A stretch of DNA of 64,000 nt from Roseibium algicola (GCF_001999245.1 NZ_CP019630.1:4617001-4681000), one strand, 5' to 3'; counted from the first letter of the stretch, positions 34,745 to 43,769 are shown. Translations and numbers: made by a program. The notes: generated by a model from the letters alone, not told the origin.

Positions 34745-35875
34745 ATGCTTGGAACTGGTGATGCGGGTGTGTTGCTGCAGGAAAAAGGACTCGATGTGCC
34801 GCTGAGCAACGGGCAAACCGCCTATTTCAATTACTACTGGCTGCGCGACAATTGCCCGAGTTCCTTCGACCCGGAAACCCGCGAACGCGTCAACGACATC
34901 TTTGCCCTGGACGAAGCGCCAAAAGCAGCCTCCGCCGCCATCGTGGGAGGCGATCTGGAAATCGCCTGGGCCGGCACAAACGACGTCTCCCGGCTGCCGC
35001 TGTCCCTGCTCAATGCCTATTCCAATGGCGAAAAGCGCCCCGATATCGCCAACCTTCAAAGAGTGCCCTGGTACGCTGACCACTATCCGAAGATGGCCCG
35101 TTTTTCCTATGACGAGGTTACCAACGACACCGCGCGTCGGCGCGACTGGGCCAAGGCGATGCTGACGGATGGTGTCGCGCTCTTGACCGGCTTGCCGGAT
35201 ACGGATGAAGCGCTCACCGACACGGCCGGCCTGATCGGCTATGTGCGTCCGAGCTACTTCGGTCTGACGTTTGAAGTAAAAACCCACATCAAGCCGACCA
35301 ACCTTGCCTTCACTGCCAAGGCCCTGCCGCTTCACACGGACTTGCCGGACGAGGATCTGGCGCCGGGCGTGCAGTTCCTGCATTGCCGGGCCAATTCGGT
35401 CGAGGGTGGCAACAGCATCTTTGTGGACGGGCTGGCTGTCGCGGAAGACTTCCGCAAGGCCTATCCGGAAGACTTCGAACTTCTGATCACCGTGGATGTG
35501 CCCTATTTCTGCGAGCATGACACGTTCGACATGCGGTCCCGCCAGCGGGTGATCGAGCTGGACGAGCACGGTAATATTTCGGGTGTCACGATCAGCCAGC
35601 ATCATGCCGATATCTTCGATATGCCGCAGCATGAACTCGACCGTTACTACCCGGCCTTCTGCCGCTTCGGACGGATGATGCGGGACGACAAATACCTGAT
35701 GCGGTTCCGTCTGAATGCGGGCGAATGTATTGTCTTCGATAATCACCGCATCGTGCACGGTCGGGCTGCCTATTCGGCAACCAGCGGCAATCGGCACCTG
35801 CGTGGCTGCTATACCGACAGGGGCGAGCTGCGCTCCACTTACCGGATCCTGTCCGGGGAAGGACGTTTCAAATGA
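34745..35875 (+). CDS. TauD/TfdA (gamma-butyrobetaine-hydroxylase-like) 2OG dioxygenase
   Basis: 376 residues. The N-terminal region resembles the GBBH-like domain (YFNYYWLRDNCPSSFDPETR), but the cysteines that usually bind zinc there are largely missing. Catalytic domain: iron ligands His197-Asp199 (LHTDLPDED) and distal His338 (HRIVHGR), with 2-oxoglutarate-binding Arg further on (RHLRGCY). It should hydroxylate a betaine-like or other carboxylic substrate using 2-oxoglutarate and O2. Its stop overlaps the aldolase start by four bases. The substrate is not known. Confidence 0.88.
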   Translation: MLGTGDAGVLLQEKGLDVPLSNGQTAYFNYYWLRDNCPSSFDPETRERVNDIFALDEAPKAASAAIVGGDLEIAWAGTNDVSRLPLSLLNAYSNGEKRPDIANLQRVPWYADHYPKMARFSYDEVTNDTARRRDWAKAMLTDGVALLTGLPDTDEALTDTAGLIGYVRPSYFGLTFEVKTHIKPTNLAFTAKALPLHTDLPDEDLAPGVQFLHCRANSVEGGNSIFVDGLAVAEDFRKAYPEDFELLITVDVPYFCEHDTFDMRSRQRVIELDEHGNISGVTISQHHADIFDMPQHELDRYYPAFCRFGRMMRDDKYLMRFRLNAGECIVFDNHRIVHGRAAYSATSGNRHLRGCYTDRGELRSTYRILSGEGRFK

Positions 35876-36642
35876 GTGTCGTTACGGATGTACGCTTCGG
35901 GGCTGACCCGGACCGGCAAAGCGAACAGGCCCTGCGGGAAGACCTCGCAGCTGCCTTTCGTCTGGCGGTAAAATTCGGCTGGAGCGAATCCGTCGGCAAT
36001 CATTTCAGTGCCGCGGTTTCCGAAGATGGTTCGAAATTCCTGATGAACCCCAAATGGCGACATTTCGGGGAAATCAGGGCCAGCGACCTGTTGCTGCTCG
36101 ATGCCAATGATGACACCGTGATGGCGGGCGAAAATGCCCCGGACCCATCCGCCTGGTGCATCCACGGCACGGTTCACCGGGAAAATCCCAAGGCGCGGGT
36201 TCTGTTCCACTGTCACCCGCCCAATGCGACCGCGCTGGCGACGCTACAGGATCCGTCGATGAAACCGATCGACCTGAACACCGCCCGTTTCTTCGGCAAG
36301 GTTGCGGTTGATCTCGGCTTCGGCGGCATGGCTGACGAGGCGGAGGAGGGCAGGCGGATTGCCGAAACACTCGGCGATAAGCCGGTTCTTGTAATGGGCA
36401 ATCACGGGGTGTCGATTTCCGCCGTCACTGTCGCTGAAGCCTTCGAGCATCTCTATTTCTTCGAACGGGCTGCTGAAACGCTATTGAAAGCCTATGGGAC
36501 CGGTCAGCCGCTGGCTATCATGTCGGACAACCTGGCCGCCAAGACGGCTGCCGAATGGGAGCCCTATGTCGGCATGGGCTATGCCCATTTCGACTATTGG
36601 AAGCGTGATCTTGACCGGAGCGAGCCGGATTACCGCGACTGA
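35872..36642 (+). CDS. Class II aldolase/adducin family protein
   Basis: 256 residues with the class II aldolase fold: the entry GWSESVGNHFSAAVS, MNPKWRHFGEIRASDLLLLD, the zinc ligands HCHPP (together with a later His in LVMGNHGVSI), and FFERAAETLLKA. The start overlaps the dioxygenase stop (ATGA). A hydroxylation product of the dioxygenase could be cleaved or otherwise converted by this protein, which would make a two-step catabolic unit under the divergent LysR (inference). Confidence 0.9.
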   Translation: MSVVTDVRFGADPDRQSEQALREDLAAAFRLAVKFGWSESVGNHFSAAVSEDGSKFLMNPKWRHFGEIRASDLLLLDANDDTVMAGENAPDPSAWCIHGTVHRENPKARVLFHCHPPNATALATLQDPSMKPIDLNTARFFGKVAVDLGFGGMADEAEEGRRIAETLGDKPVLVMGNHGVSISAVTVAEAFEHLYFFERAAETLLKAYGTGQPLAIMSDNLAAKTAAEWEPYVGMGYAHFDYWKRDLDRSEPDYRD

Positions 36643-36664
36643 GTTCCATCGATGCCGACTTGCC

Positions 36665-36691
36665 TTCGCCTCTCCAATGCGGGGAGGCGAA
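36665..36691 (+). repeat. Perfect hairpin after the aldolase gene
   Basis: TTCGCCTC (36665-36672) pairs with GAGGCGAA (36684-36691); loop region TCCAATGCGGG can extend the stem by two pairs. No T-run; position 23 bases after the aldolase stop. May stabilise the 3' end of the message. Confidence 0.5.
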
Positions 36692-36729
36692 ATGCATTTG
36701 GGCAAAGCATGGCAATCCTTCTTGGTGTC

Positions 36730-36765
36730 GCCCCGGACAAGCGCAGCGCAGATCCGGGGCCTTTT
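36730..36765 (+). terminator. REP-like palindrome acting as terminator
   Basis: GCCCCGGA (36730-36737) pairs with TCCGGGGC (36753-36760), then CTTTT. The inner sequence (CAAGCGCAGCGCAGA) is the type found in repeated intergenic palindromes of related genomes. Likely transcription terminator of the dioxygenase-aldolase pair. Confidence 0.6.
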
Positions 36766-37067
36766 CGCAAGGCACATAGCGGCATCGCGTGAGCTGGAAA
36801 TCAGATGTCAGTGTGAGCTTCAGCGAGCTTCTGATCATTGATCATCATTCAATCTTGAGCAGGAGCACCTTTGTCGCAAAATAGGTCAGAGATCGGACCG
36901 GCGTTCGGCTTCCGCCTCACTTGTCTTGAATGACGGGCGGGCAAATATTCCTGCGAAAAACTCCCAAAACTGCAGAAATCTAAGCTGTAGTAGCGACCTA
37001 ATACCCGTTCAAACCCGCCGGCTGCTAGCCTTTCTCCATCGCAATTTGCCAAGCTGGAGGACAGAGC

Positions 37068-37661
37068 ATGAGCGCGAAGAAGATCCTGATGATCACGGGC
37101 GATTTCACCGAAGATTATGAGACCATGGTGCCGTTTCAGACGTTGCTTGCCATGGGTTACACGGTCGATGCGGTATGCCCCGGCAAGAAGGCCGGCGAGA
37201 CGGTCGCCACCTGTATCCACGATTTCGAAGGCGACCAGACCTATTCGGAAAAGCGCGGCCATAACTTCACGCTGAACGCGACCTTCGCCGATGTCGACGT
37301 TGTCGGTTACGATGCCCTGGTAATCCCGGGTGGACGGGCTCCGGAATATCTGCGTCTTGATGCGGCTGTCATCGATGCCGTGAAGCATTTCATGGACGCG
37401 GCCAAGCCCGTTGCCGCAATCTGTCACGGCGCGCAGATCCTGACTGCTGCCAAGGTGATCGAGGGCCGCACCGTCTCGGCTTATCCGGCCTGCCGTCCGG
37501 AAGTGGAGCTTGCAGGCGCCACCTATGCCGAGATCGCAATCGACGGCGCCGTGACCGACGGCAACCTTGTTACCGCCCCTGCATGGCCGGCGCATCCGGC
37601 ATGGCTGTCGCAGTTCCATGCGGTTCTAAGCGGTGCGACCGAGGGTTCCCTGGCTGCCTGA
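37068..37661 (+). CDS. DJ-1/PfpI family protein
   Basis: 197 residues. Opening [20 protein letters not shown], then the nucleophile elbow [13 protein letters not shown] with the conserved Cys, and preceding [12 protein letters not shown]. These match the PfpI/DJ-1 superfamily (class I glutamine amidotransferase-like fold); the Glu of the family is likely in the N-terminal region. Members act as proteases, glyoxalases or deglycases, and the activity here is undetermined. Upstream GGAGGACAGAGC is a good ribosome site. Confidence 0.9.
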   Translation: MSAKKILMITGDFTEDYETMVPFQTLLAMGYTVDAVCPGKKAGETVATCIHDFEGDQTYSEKRGHNFTLNATFADVDVVGYDALVIPGGRAPEYLRLDAAVIDAVKHFMDAAKPVAAICHGAQILTAAKVIEGRTVSAYPACRPEVELAGATYAEIAIDGAVTDGNLVTAPAWPAHPAWLSQFHAVLSGATEGSLAA

Positions 37662-37668
37662 GGCAAAC

Positions 37669-37695
37669 GGTGCGGGCCAACAAATTGCCCGCACC
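37669..37695 (+). terminator. Hairpin after the DJ-1-family gene
   Basis: GGTGCGGGC (37669-37677) pairs with GCCCGCACC (37687-37695), nine bases, loop nine. Only a weak T-stretch (ATCATCT) follows. A second dyad TTCCCGC-AC-GCGGGAA lies at 37792-37807. Confidence 0.6.
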
Positions 37696-37896
37696 ATCAT
37701 CTCCGTTTGCCTGGTCCGAGAAAAAGCAAGAGTGGTGCCCCGAAGGGGGCGACAAGTCCCGGGCCCGCCACTTACACGCTACCTGACCTCTTTCCCGCAC
37801 GCGGGAAGCGGACTAGGCTGAGTTCAAATAACGGGCGTTGATATACCGAGACAGCTCCACGATTTCAGCTCGCCAGTCCGTCACGAAGGAAACATC

Positions 37897-38247
37897 ATGT
37901 GCAAGCTCTTCATCGAGGCAGATTCCACGCTTTGGGAAAGCACGACAAAGTCGCTGCGCATTGACGGCATGGTGACATCGGTGCGGCTGGAAACCTTCTT
38001 CTGGAAGGTTCTGGACGAGATCGCCGGACGGGACGGCATGAATGTGGTGCAACTGATCACCAAGCTTCACCACGAGAGCATCGACGCGGGACATGATCTC
38101 GGAAATTTCACGAGCTTCCTGCGCGTTTGCTGCGGCCGGTACCTGGCCTTGCAGCTGTCTGGCGATGTGCCGACCGACAAGCGCCTGCCCATCGCGGGTT
38201 TGGATGCGGACGGCATTCTGGAAGCCGAAACCGGCCGTATTCATTGA
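37897..38247 (+). CDS. Ribbon-helix-helix domain protein (RHH_4 type)
   Basis: 116 residues. The segment KSLRIDGMVTSVRLETFFWK is the ribbon-helix-helix pattern of the alphaproteobacterial RHH_4 family, followed by LDEIAGRDGMNVVQLITKLH and a conserved CCGRYLALQL. Small DNA-binding protein of unknown target. No toxin partner is adjacent (neighbours are the DJ-1-family gene and the convergent opgH), so it does not look like an antitoxin. Confidence 0.82.
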   Translation: MCKLFIEADSTLWESTTKSLRIDGMVTSVRLETFFWKVLDEIAGRDGMNVVQLITKLHHESIDAGHDLGNFTSFLRVCCGRYLALQLSGDVPTDKRLPIAGLDADGILEAETGRIH

Positions 38248-38282
38248 GACATGCGCTGGAATGAGTGCATGAGCTTTCCCTG

Positions 38283-38317
38283 GTCATCCCGGTCATGCAC
38301 CACGCTGCCGGGATGAC
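38283..38317. terminator. Perfect 10-base hairpin between convergent genes
   Basis: GTCATCCCGG (38283-38292) pairs with CCGGGATGAC (38308-38317). It lies between the convergent RHH gene and opgH. No T-run on either side, so it may be a repeat-type palindrome that also blocks transcription. Confidence 0.55.
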
Positions 38318-38346
38318 TGATCATGTGCTGGTGAAACAGCGCCGTG

Positions 38347-40101
38347 TCAGGCGGCCGCTTTTTGCGAAAGCGCCAGACGCATGTCTTCGGCGACCGCAAC
38401 CGGGCCTGCCTCGGTCGGGACCTGGAAGAGCCCCAGTTTCTTCGTGACCTTGCCCAGCAGCACCGACGCGGTCATCCAGACCAGGAGCGGAGCGACAACC
38501 AGTGGCAGGGCAACAGGCAGCAGCCAGTAGAACATCTCCGGCGCATAGGTGTGCGAGAAGGCGATTGCGCCGGCACCTGCAATGCTCATCCACCAGGTGG
38601 CGGAAAACGCCGCGGTGATCGGCAGCGAACCGTCGTCCCGATCGGCTGTCGGCCAGCCGCTGTCAGCGCCCGTCAGCACCTGAAACACCGAGCGGCAGTG
38701 GAACATCATGTGGATAGGTGCAAGGATCGAGGTCAGCAGGATTTCAAGGAGAAAGCTGATCAGAAGCCGCACCGGACCGCCGAAGTCCGCCGAGTTGCCG
38801 CCAAACAGCGCCCGGGCAACAAGCAGCAGCTTGGGCAGGATCAACAAAGCCACCAGACCGAACAGCAGGGCGAGCGCCGTGGTCGTTTCCGGATGCGGAA
38901 AGACCGGGAACGGCGAATGACCGTCGAAGTAGACCGGGGGCGGAGCGACCAGCGGAGCCGCAAGGCTTGCCAGCAGGAAGATGCACCAGATCGGCGAGGC
39001 CAGGTAGGCAAAGACGCCTTGCAGGATCGAAATCCTGCTCCAGAAGCGGAAGCGTGGGGCCGCCAGAATGCGGCTGTGCTGCAGATTGCCCTGGCACCAG
39101 CGCCGGTCACGCTTGGCGTAGTCGACCATGTTGGCGGGGGCTTCCTCGTAGGAGCCCGTCAGGTCCGGGTCGAGACGTACCTTCCAGCCGTCGCGCGCCA
39201 GGAGCGCAGCTTCAACGGTATCATGGCTGAGGATATGGCCACCAAAGGGCGGTTTGCCGGTAAGCGGAGCCATGCCGCAGGCAGCTGCAAATGCGCGGGT
39301 GCGGATCAGCGCATTGTGTCCCCAGAAGGTGCCTTCCTCGCCCTGAACGGCGGCAAGGCCGCGCGCGAAGTAAGGCCCGTAGAGACCGGTCGCGAACTGC
39401 AGGAGGCGTCCGAACAGGGTGGAAAGCCCGATGATCTGCGGCAGCGACTGCAGCAGCCCCAGGCGCGGATCGGCTTCCATGCGCCGGACCATTTCCAGGA
39501 TGGTCTTGCCATCCATCAGGCTGTCGGCATCAAGCACCAGCATGTAGTCGTAGGCACCGCCTGATGTGGTCAGGAAGTCGGCAATGTTGCCTGCCTTGCG
39601 GCCAATGTTCTGTTCGCGCCGCCGATAGAACAGGCGTCCGCCGGCGTTCTGGCGAACAAGCAGTCGCTCATAGGCACGCTGTTCTTCCTCGCCGACATCC
39701 GACTTGGTGGTGTCGGACAGGACGAAGAAATCGAATCGGTCCGCCGCGGGCAGGGCGGCAACCGATTTCATGATGGCTTCCAGGCGAGCGAACACCGGAC
39801 CGGTTGCTTCGTTGTAGATCGGCAGCAGAACGGCGGTGCGACCTTCGGGCAGAGCTTCTGCCGTTGCCCTTTCCTCAGGCGGAAACAGGATGCCGAAGAG
39901 TGCGATACATCCGCCCCAGGCCAGCCAGAAGCTTGCTACCGCCATCAGCGCGATGCGGACGATGTCCAGCCAGTCGAAACCGTCCGACTGGACAACAATG
40001 GCAAACATGTACGAAGCGCCCGTGGTCAGGCACAGGGCGATCACTGCCATGGCCAGCCGCCGGAAGGCCGTCGACCAGGCTTCGGAGCTGGCCTTCTTCA
40101 T
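38347..40101 (-). CDS. opgH: Glucans biosynthesis glucosyltransferase
   Basis: Membrane GT2 enzyme that polymerises the backbone of osmoregulated periplasmic glucans from UDP-glucose. 584 residues, shorter than the 847 of Escherichia coli because the long N-terminal and C-terminal cytoplasmic parts are reduced. Two N-terminal helices (about 18-36 and 48-72), GT2 domain with DADS (Asp191, Asp193), the acceptor-site HILSHDTVEAALL (Asp294) and RDRRWCQGN (Q/RxxRW-type motif at 332-339), then at least five more helices. Follows a small unknown gene and opgG/opgD in one operon. Confidence 0.94.
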   Translation of the reverse strand: MKKASSEAWSTAFRRLAMAVIALCLTTGASYMFAIVVQSDGFDWLDIVRIALMAVASFWLAWGGCIALFGILFPPEERATAEALPEGRTAVLLPIYNEATGPVFARLEAIMKSVAALPAADRFDFFVLSDTTKSDVGEEEQRAYERLLVRQNAGGRLFYRRREQNIGRKAGNIADFLTTSGGAYDYMLVLDADSLMDGKTILEMVRRMEADPRLGLLQSLPQIIGLSTLFGRLLQFATGLYGPYFARGLAAVQGEEGTFWGHNALIRTRAFAAACGMAPLTGKPPFGGHILSHDTVEAALLARDGWKVRLDPDLTGSYEEAPANMVDYAKRDRRWCQGNLQHSRILAAPRFRFWSRISILQGVFAYLASPIWCIFLLASLAAPLVAPPPVYFDGHSPFPVFPHPETTTALALLFGLVALLILPKLLLVARALFGGNSADFGGPVRLLISFLLEILLTSILAPIHMMFHCRSVFQVLTGADSGWPTADRDDGSLPITAAFSATWWMSIAGAGAIAFSHTYAPEMFYWLLPVALPLVVAPLLVWMTASVLLGKVTKKLGLFQVPTEAGPVAVAEDMRLALSQKAAA

Positions 40102-40102
40102 G

Positions 40103-40486
40103 TCAGCGGTCCTTGGCTGGAACCGGAACGCGCTTCAACTGCGGAGCAAGTGGCTGCACAGCCCGTTGCCACAGGGCGACAAGCGGGGCAAAGCGCACGG
40201 CCAGTGGCGGGTTGAGGTCGTGATGGGGCATTTCCAGCCCGTGACGGGGTGCAGGCACCGGCAATGTCCTGATGAAGGCTGCCCGGTCTTGCGGCGTGCA
40301 GGCACAATGGTCGATACCACGGCGCGTGGCGGCGGAACCGGACAGAACGGACAAGAGGACGTCGTCGCCAAGGTCAGGCCGCTTCAGGACAGTCCTGATT
40401 TCTTCAAGCAGCTTACTGTCGGCAAAAAGGGTCGGACTGGTCGTCTGATCGATACTAACATGCGATGTCATCTGTTCCCACTCCAC
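40103..40486 (-). CDS. Small protein of unknown function in the glucan operon
   Basis: 127 residues; starts inside the 3' end of the glucan protein gene (19-base overlap) and ends directly before opgH. Composition: a hydrophilic start (EWEQMTSHVSIDQTTSPTLF), a central VLKRPDLGDDVLLSVLSGSA, and a C-terminus ending ALWQRAVQPLAPQLKRVPVP. No signal peptide or membrane helix. I do not recognise the family. It could replace the cytoplasmic N-terminal region missing from this short OpgH, or regulate it; both are inference. Confidence 0.65.
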   Translation of the reverse strand: MEWEQMTSHVSIDQTTSPTLFADSKLLEEIRTVLKRPDLGDDVLLSVLSGSAATRRGIDHCACTPQDRAAFIRTLPVPAPRHGLEMPHHDLNPPLAVRFAPLVALWQRAVQPLAPQLKRVPVPAKDR

Positions 40487-42060
40487 TGATACATCCAGGT
40501 TTCCGTTACATCGGTCCCGTCGAGTTGCAGGGCGAGAATGAACTCGACCGGTATTTCCTCGTCGTCCCGTGCGATATCGAGCACGGCACGCCAGCTGCCG
40601 CTTTCCAGCCGCTGGACGAACTGATGCTCCACCTTGCCGTTCTGCAGGGTCAGTCTCGGTGTCAGAGGAGCTTCCGCCCCCATGTCACCCAGATTTCCGC
40701 CGGCAAATTCCACGACGAACTTGCGCAGTTTCGGGTCCGGATCTGAGGCAGCCGCGCCACCATGCCCTGTGCTGGTCGCGATTACCTGTGCCAGCTCGGT
40801 TCCCGGTTCCGGTTCACGGCCCCAGATCATCCGATAGGCAAAGCGATGTTCGGAGCCTGCCTTGGCGCCGTTTTCCGGCACCCAGCAAGCAACGAGGTTG
40901 TCGTAGATCTCTTTTTCGGCCGGGATTTCCGCCAGCATGACCTGGCCGTTGCCCCAGTCGTTGATCGGCTCGATCCACAGCGACGGACGGCGCTGATACT
41001 TGGCTTCCGTGTCCTGGTAATGATCGAAATTCCGGTCGCGCTGCAACAGGCCAAAGCCTGCCGGGTTCTCCTCGTTGAAGAAGGACAGAGCAAGCTTTTC
41101 CGGATTGCGGGCCGGCCGCCACAGACGCTGGCCATTCTGGCGCAGGATCAAGAGACCGTCATTGTCATGAACTTCCGGGCGATAGTCGTCGAAGTTGGTG
41201 CGGTCGTTCTCGCCGAACAGATACATCGAAGTCAGTGGCGCAATTCCGAGGCGTTCGACATCGTCGCGCAGGAAAATGTGCGCATCCACTTCCACAACCG
41301 TGTTGATGCCCGGCTTGATCGTGAACTGGTAGGCACCGGCAACGCGCTCGCTCTCCAGTTCGGCATAGAGCCGCATTTCGGCAGCGCCGTCCGTCGGCCG
41401 CTCCAGATAGAACTTCGTGAAACGTGGAAACTCTTCCGGTCCGGCGATGGCCGTATCGATCGCAAGTCCGCGTGCGGACAGGCCGTAGACGTTGCCCTTG
41501 CCGAGCGCACGGAAATAGCTTGCCCCCAGGAACACCACCAACTCGTCGAAATATTCCGGAGTGTTCAGCGGATGGTGCAGGCGGAAGCCGGCGATGCCCG
41601 GCAGATCCACATCCTTGAATTTTTCCGGATCCAGCGGCTCGCGATATTCAAAATCCGCGCCGGTGAAGTGCAGTTCGCTGATATTGCCGTCGACGATCTC
41701 ATAAAGTTCCACCGGCTCCTTGTAGAGCCAGCCCGGGTGGAACGCCTGAAGCTGATAGTTGCTGCCGGTGTCCTTCCAGACGGACTTTTCGGGATTGAAC
41801 CGGATTGCACGATGCTGGTCATAATCGAGATTGGCGAGGATTTCGGGAAGAGCCGGTACATCGGGCGCAAATGCGTTCCCGGCCTTTTCTTTCATGCGCT
41901 CGACGAGCGCGGAAAAGTTAAACTCTTCGCCTGCCGCAAAGGCTCCGCCTGTTTGTGCAGGTGCGGTATTCTCTGCTGCGAGTGCAGTGCGGATGTCCGC
42001 GCCTGCCAGAGCACCGGCCGCCAGGGCCGTTGCCGATAAAAACGTGCGCCGATTGATCAC
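40468..42060 (-). CDS. opgD: Periplasmic glucan biosynthesis protein (MdoG/OpgD family), Tat-exported
   Basis: 530 residues from GTG 42060. The N-terminus INRRTFLSATALAAGALAGA is a twin-arginine signal, as in OpgD rather than Sec-exported OpgG. The mature protein is the MdoG beta-sandwich domain (FSALVERMKEKAGNAFAPDV, DYDQHRAIRFNPEKSVW, YFRALGKGNVYGLSARGLAI, ARNPEKLALSFFNEENPAGF). It modifies or elongates periplasmic glucans. First gene of the operon, with a promoter candidate about 125-150 bases upstream. Confidence 0.92.
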   Translation of the reverse strand: MINRRTFLSATALAAGALAGADIRTALAAENTAPAQTGGAFAAGEEFNFSALVERMKEKAGNAFAPDVPALPEILANLDYDQHRAIRFNPEKSVWKDTGSNYQLQAFHPGWLYKEPVELYEIVDGNISELHFTGADFEYREPLDPEKFKDVDLPGIAGFRLHHPLNTPEYFDELVVFLGASYFRALGKGNVYGLSARGLAIDTAIAGPEEFPRFTKFYLERPTDGAAEMRLYAELESERVAGAYQFTIKPGINTVVEVDAHIFLRDDVERLGIAPLTSMYLFGENDRTNFDDYRPEVHDNDGLLILRQNGQRLWRPARNPEKLALSFFNEENPAGFGLLQRDRNFDHYQDTEAKYQRRPSLWIEPINDWGNGQVMLAEIPAEKEIYDNLVACWVPENGAKAGSEHRFAYRMIWGREPEPGTELAQVIATSTGHGGAAASDPDPKLRKFVVEFAGGNLGDMGAEAPLTPRLTLQNGKVEHQFVQRLESGSWRAVLDIARDDEEIPVEFILALQLDGTDVTETWMYQWSGNR

Positions 42061-42183
42061 GACGATTGGCCACCTTGTTGAAATTAAAGTGTTCTTTTTG
42101 GTTCACTTTTGAATGAGCACGCGCACTGCAGCAATTTTATGGAGAAAACCGGTCCAAAAAATGGCATTCCTGTGCAATGCAAC

Positions 42184-42211
42184 ATCGTACGCTTGTTCGT
42201 TCGACTTTCAA
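42184..42211 (-). promoter_or_regulatory. Predicted promoter of the glucan operon
   Basis: On the minus strand TTGAAA (42211-42206), 16 bases, TACGAT (42189-42184), about 125 bases before the GTG start. The leader in between is AT-richer than the genes. Confidence 0.45.
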
Positions 42212-42259
42212 ACGTCCAAACAGCCGGTTGGTTTCATATTTTTTTGAAAAAAGTTCCGC

Positions 42260-43369
42260 TCAGAGACCGATTGTAACCAGCTGGGAAACGTAACTTCCGA
42301 TTGCTATTGCCGATGTGAGGCCGGGGGATTCGATTCCGTAGAGCGTGACCAGGCCCGCAAGGCCATGATCTGACGGCCCGTCAATTCGGAAATCGGCCGC
42401 GGGTTCACCCGGACCGGCGATCTTGGGCCGGATGCCGGAATAGTCTGGCAAAAGTGCATCGTCCGGCAGGCCGGGCCAGTAGCTGCGGATGGCGGCATAG
42501 AACCTGTCGCCCCGGGCGGGATCCACCTTGTAGTCGGCAGCCTCCACCCATTCGACATCCGGACCGAAGCGTGCCTGGTGCTGCAGGTCGAGTGTCAGGT
42601 GAACACCGAGCCCGCCGGGTTCCGGCACGGGGTAGATGAGCTTGGAAAAAGGGGCCTTGCCCTGAAGCTTGAAATAACTGCCTTTTGCGAGGTAGGCGGC
42701 CGGTGGCTTGGCACCCTCAAGCCCGGCAGCCAGGGCAGGTGCGCCGTGGCCTGCGGACAGGATCAACTCCTTGCAGGTGAGGGCATAGGTTTCCGTTCCC
42801 TCCGTTTCCGCATGCACCCGGTAACCGCCATCAGCCAGGCGCTCGAGGCGCGCAACTCTCGTGTTCAGCACAACCTGACCGCCGTTAGCCTCGAGCTCTC
42901 CCTGTAGAGCCAGCATGAAACCGTGACTGTCGACGATGCCTGTGGAGGGGGAATGCAGTGCGCCGGTGCAGGCAAGCTCCGGTTCGGCTTTGTTCAGGCT
43001 GTCCTGGTCCAGGAATACGAGATCTGTAACGCCGTTTTCCGCCGCTTTGCGGCGGATTGACTGCAGTTGCTCCAATTGATCGTTATTGGACGCAACGATC
43101 AGTTTTCCAATCTGCTCGAAACCGACGCCATTCTCGGCACAAAACCGGTAAAGCCGTTCTTTGCCCTCCACACAAAACCGAGCCTTCAGGCTGCCCGTGG
43201 GATAGTAGATGCCCGCGTGGATGACTTCCGAATTGCGGGCGCTGGTTTCCGATCCGATCAGGCCGTGCTGTTCCAGCACCATGACCTCGCGGCCGGTCAG
43301 CGCCAGTTCACGCGCAATCGCAAGTCCAACGGCACCGGCACCGATAACGAGGGTTTCAATGTCATGCAT
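42260..43369 (-). CDS. FAD-dependent oxidoreductase, L-2-hydroxyglutarate oxidase-like
   Basis: 369 residues of the DAO/GlpO-type flavoprotein family. FAD-binding VIGAGAVGLAIARELALTG at residues 8-26, then SETSARNSEVIHAGIYYPTG, the pattern of LhgO-type L-2-hydroxyglutarate oxidases/dehydrogenases, and the C-terminal LVTLYGIESPGLTSAIAIG. No other gene for hydroxyglutarate use is near. Probably oxidises a 2-hydroxyacid; L-2-hydroxyglutarate is the best guess. Confidence 0.88.
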   Translation of the reverse strand: MHDIETLVIGAGAVGLAIARELALTGREVMVLEQHGLIGSETSARNSEVIHAGIYYPTGSLKARFCVEGKERLYRFCAENGVGFEQIGKLIVASNNDQLEQLQSIRRKAAENGVTDLVFLDQDSLNKAEPELACTGALHSPSTGIVDSHGFMLALQGELEANGGQVVLNTRVARLERLADGGYRVHAETEGTETYALTCKELILSAGHGAPALAAGLEGAKPPAAYLAKGSYFKLQGKAPFSKLIYPVPEPGGLGVHLTLDLQHQARFGPDVEWVEAADYKVDPARGDRFYAAIRSYWPGLPDDALLPDYSGIRPKIAGPGEPAADFRIDGPSDHGLAGLVTLYGIESPGLTSAIAIGSYVSQLVTIGL

Positions 43370-43413
43370 GGTGTCGCCGGCAATCCTGGTTGCGCGTTCT
43401 TTTCCTTGTCAGC

Positions 43414-43648
43414 CCGTCATGCCACGGCTTGCTCCAGACGTCGATGCTGGAATTGCGGATGGACACACGGGCCTGGAAGTCAAATCAACGAACTTCGCTC
43501 TGCCTTGGATTGAAACCCATAATCCACGCTCCGTTATTGCCAGGCTCGACCCGGCAATCCATCCGGTTCGTATGAGGAGCCGCAAGCATCAGCGAATAAC
43601 GATGAAAGGGCGCGGCTTCAATGCCACGTCTGAGCCATGGCATGACGG
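43414..43648. repeat. Nested palindromic element, MITE-like
   Basis: 235 bases bounded by inverted arms CCGTCATGCCACGGCT (43414-43429) and AGCCATGGCATGACGG (43633-43648), 15 of 16 matching, with AGACGT continuing the match on both sides after a short gap. Inside is a second inverted pair CGTTATT (43532-43538)/AATAACG (43595-43601) and a third, ATTGCC/GGCAAT near 43535-43557. The inner part (ATTGCCAGGCTCGACCCGGC) is a repeat type widespread in alphaproteobacteria. No coding sequence inside. Target duplications were not evident. Confidence 0.6.
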
Positions 43649-43769
43649 TGGAGGGATGTTTGCTCCAACCCAGTTCACGCCAGGAACATGCTCTGACGCG
43701 GACTGCCGGCTCAAAGCGACGGCAATGTTATGGTCAGGCTGTGACGGACCGGAGAAAATCGGGTGTGCA

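Larger units (their letters stand above)
36643..37067. other. 425-base gap with hairpin and palindromic repeat
   Basis: Between the aldolase gene and the DJ-1-family gene. No gene seen. Contains a perfect hairpin (36665-36691) and a GC-rich palindromic element with T-run (36730-36765), both listed. The last 30 bases carry GGAGGACAGAGC, the ribosome site of the next gene. Confidence 0.5.

Noticed and set aside
37897..38247. RHH protein as an antitoxin
   Set aside because: No toxin-like small gene overlaps or adjoins it; the RHH_4 family is usually a stand-alone DNA-binding protein.
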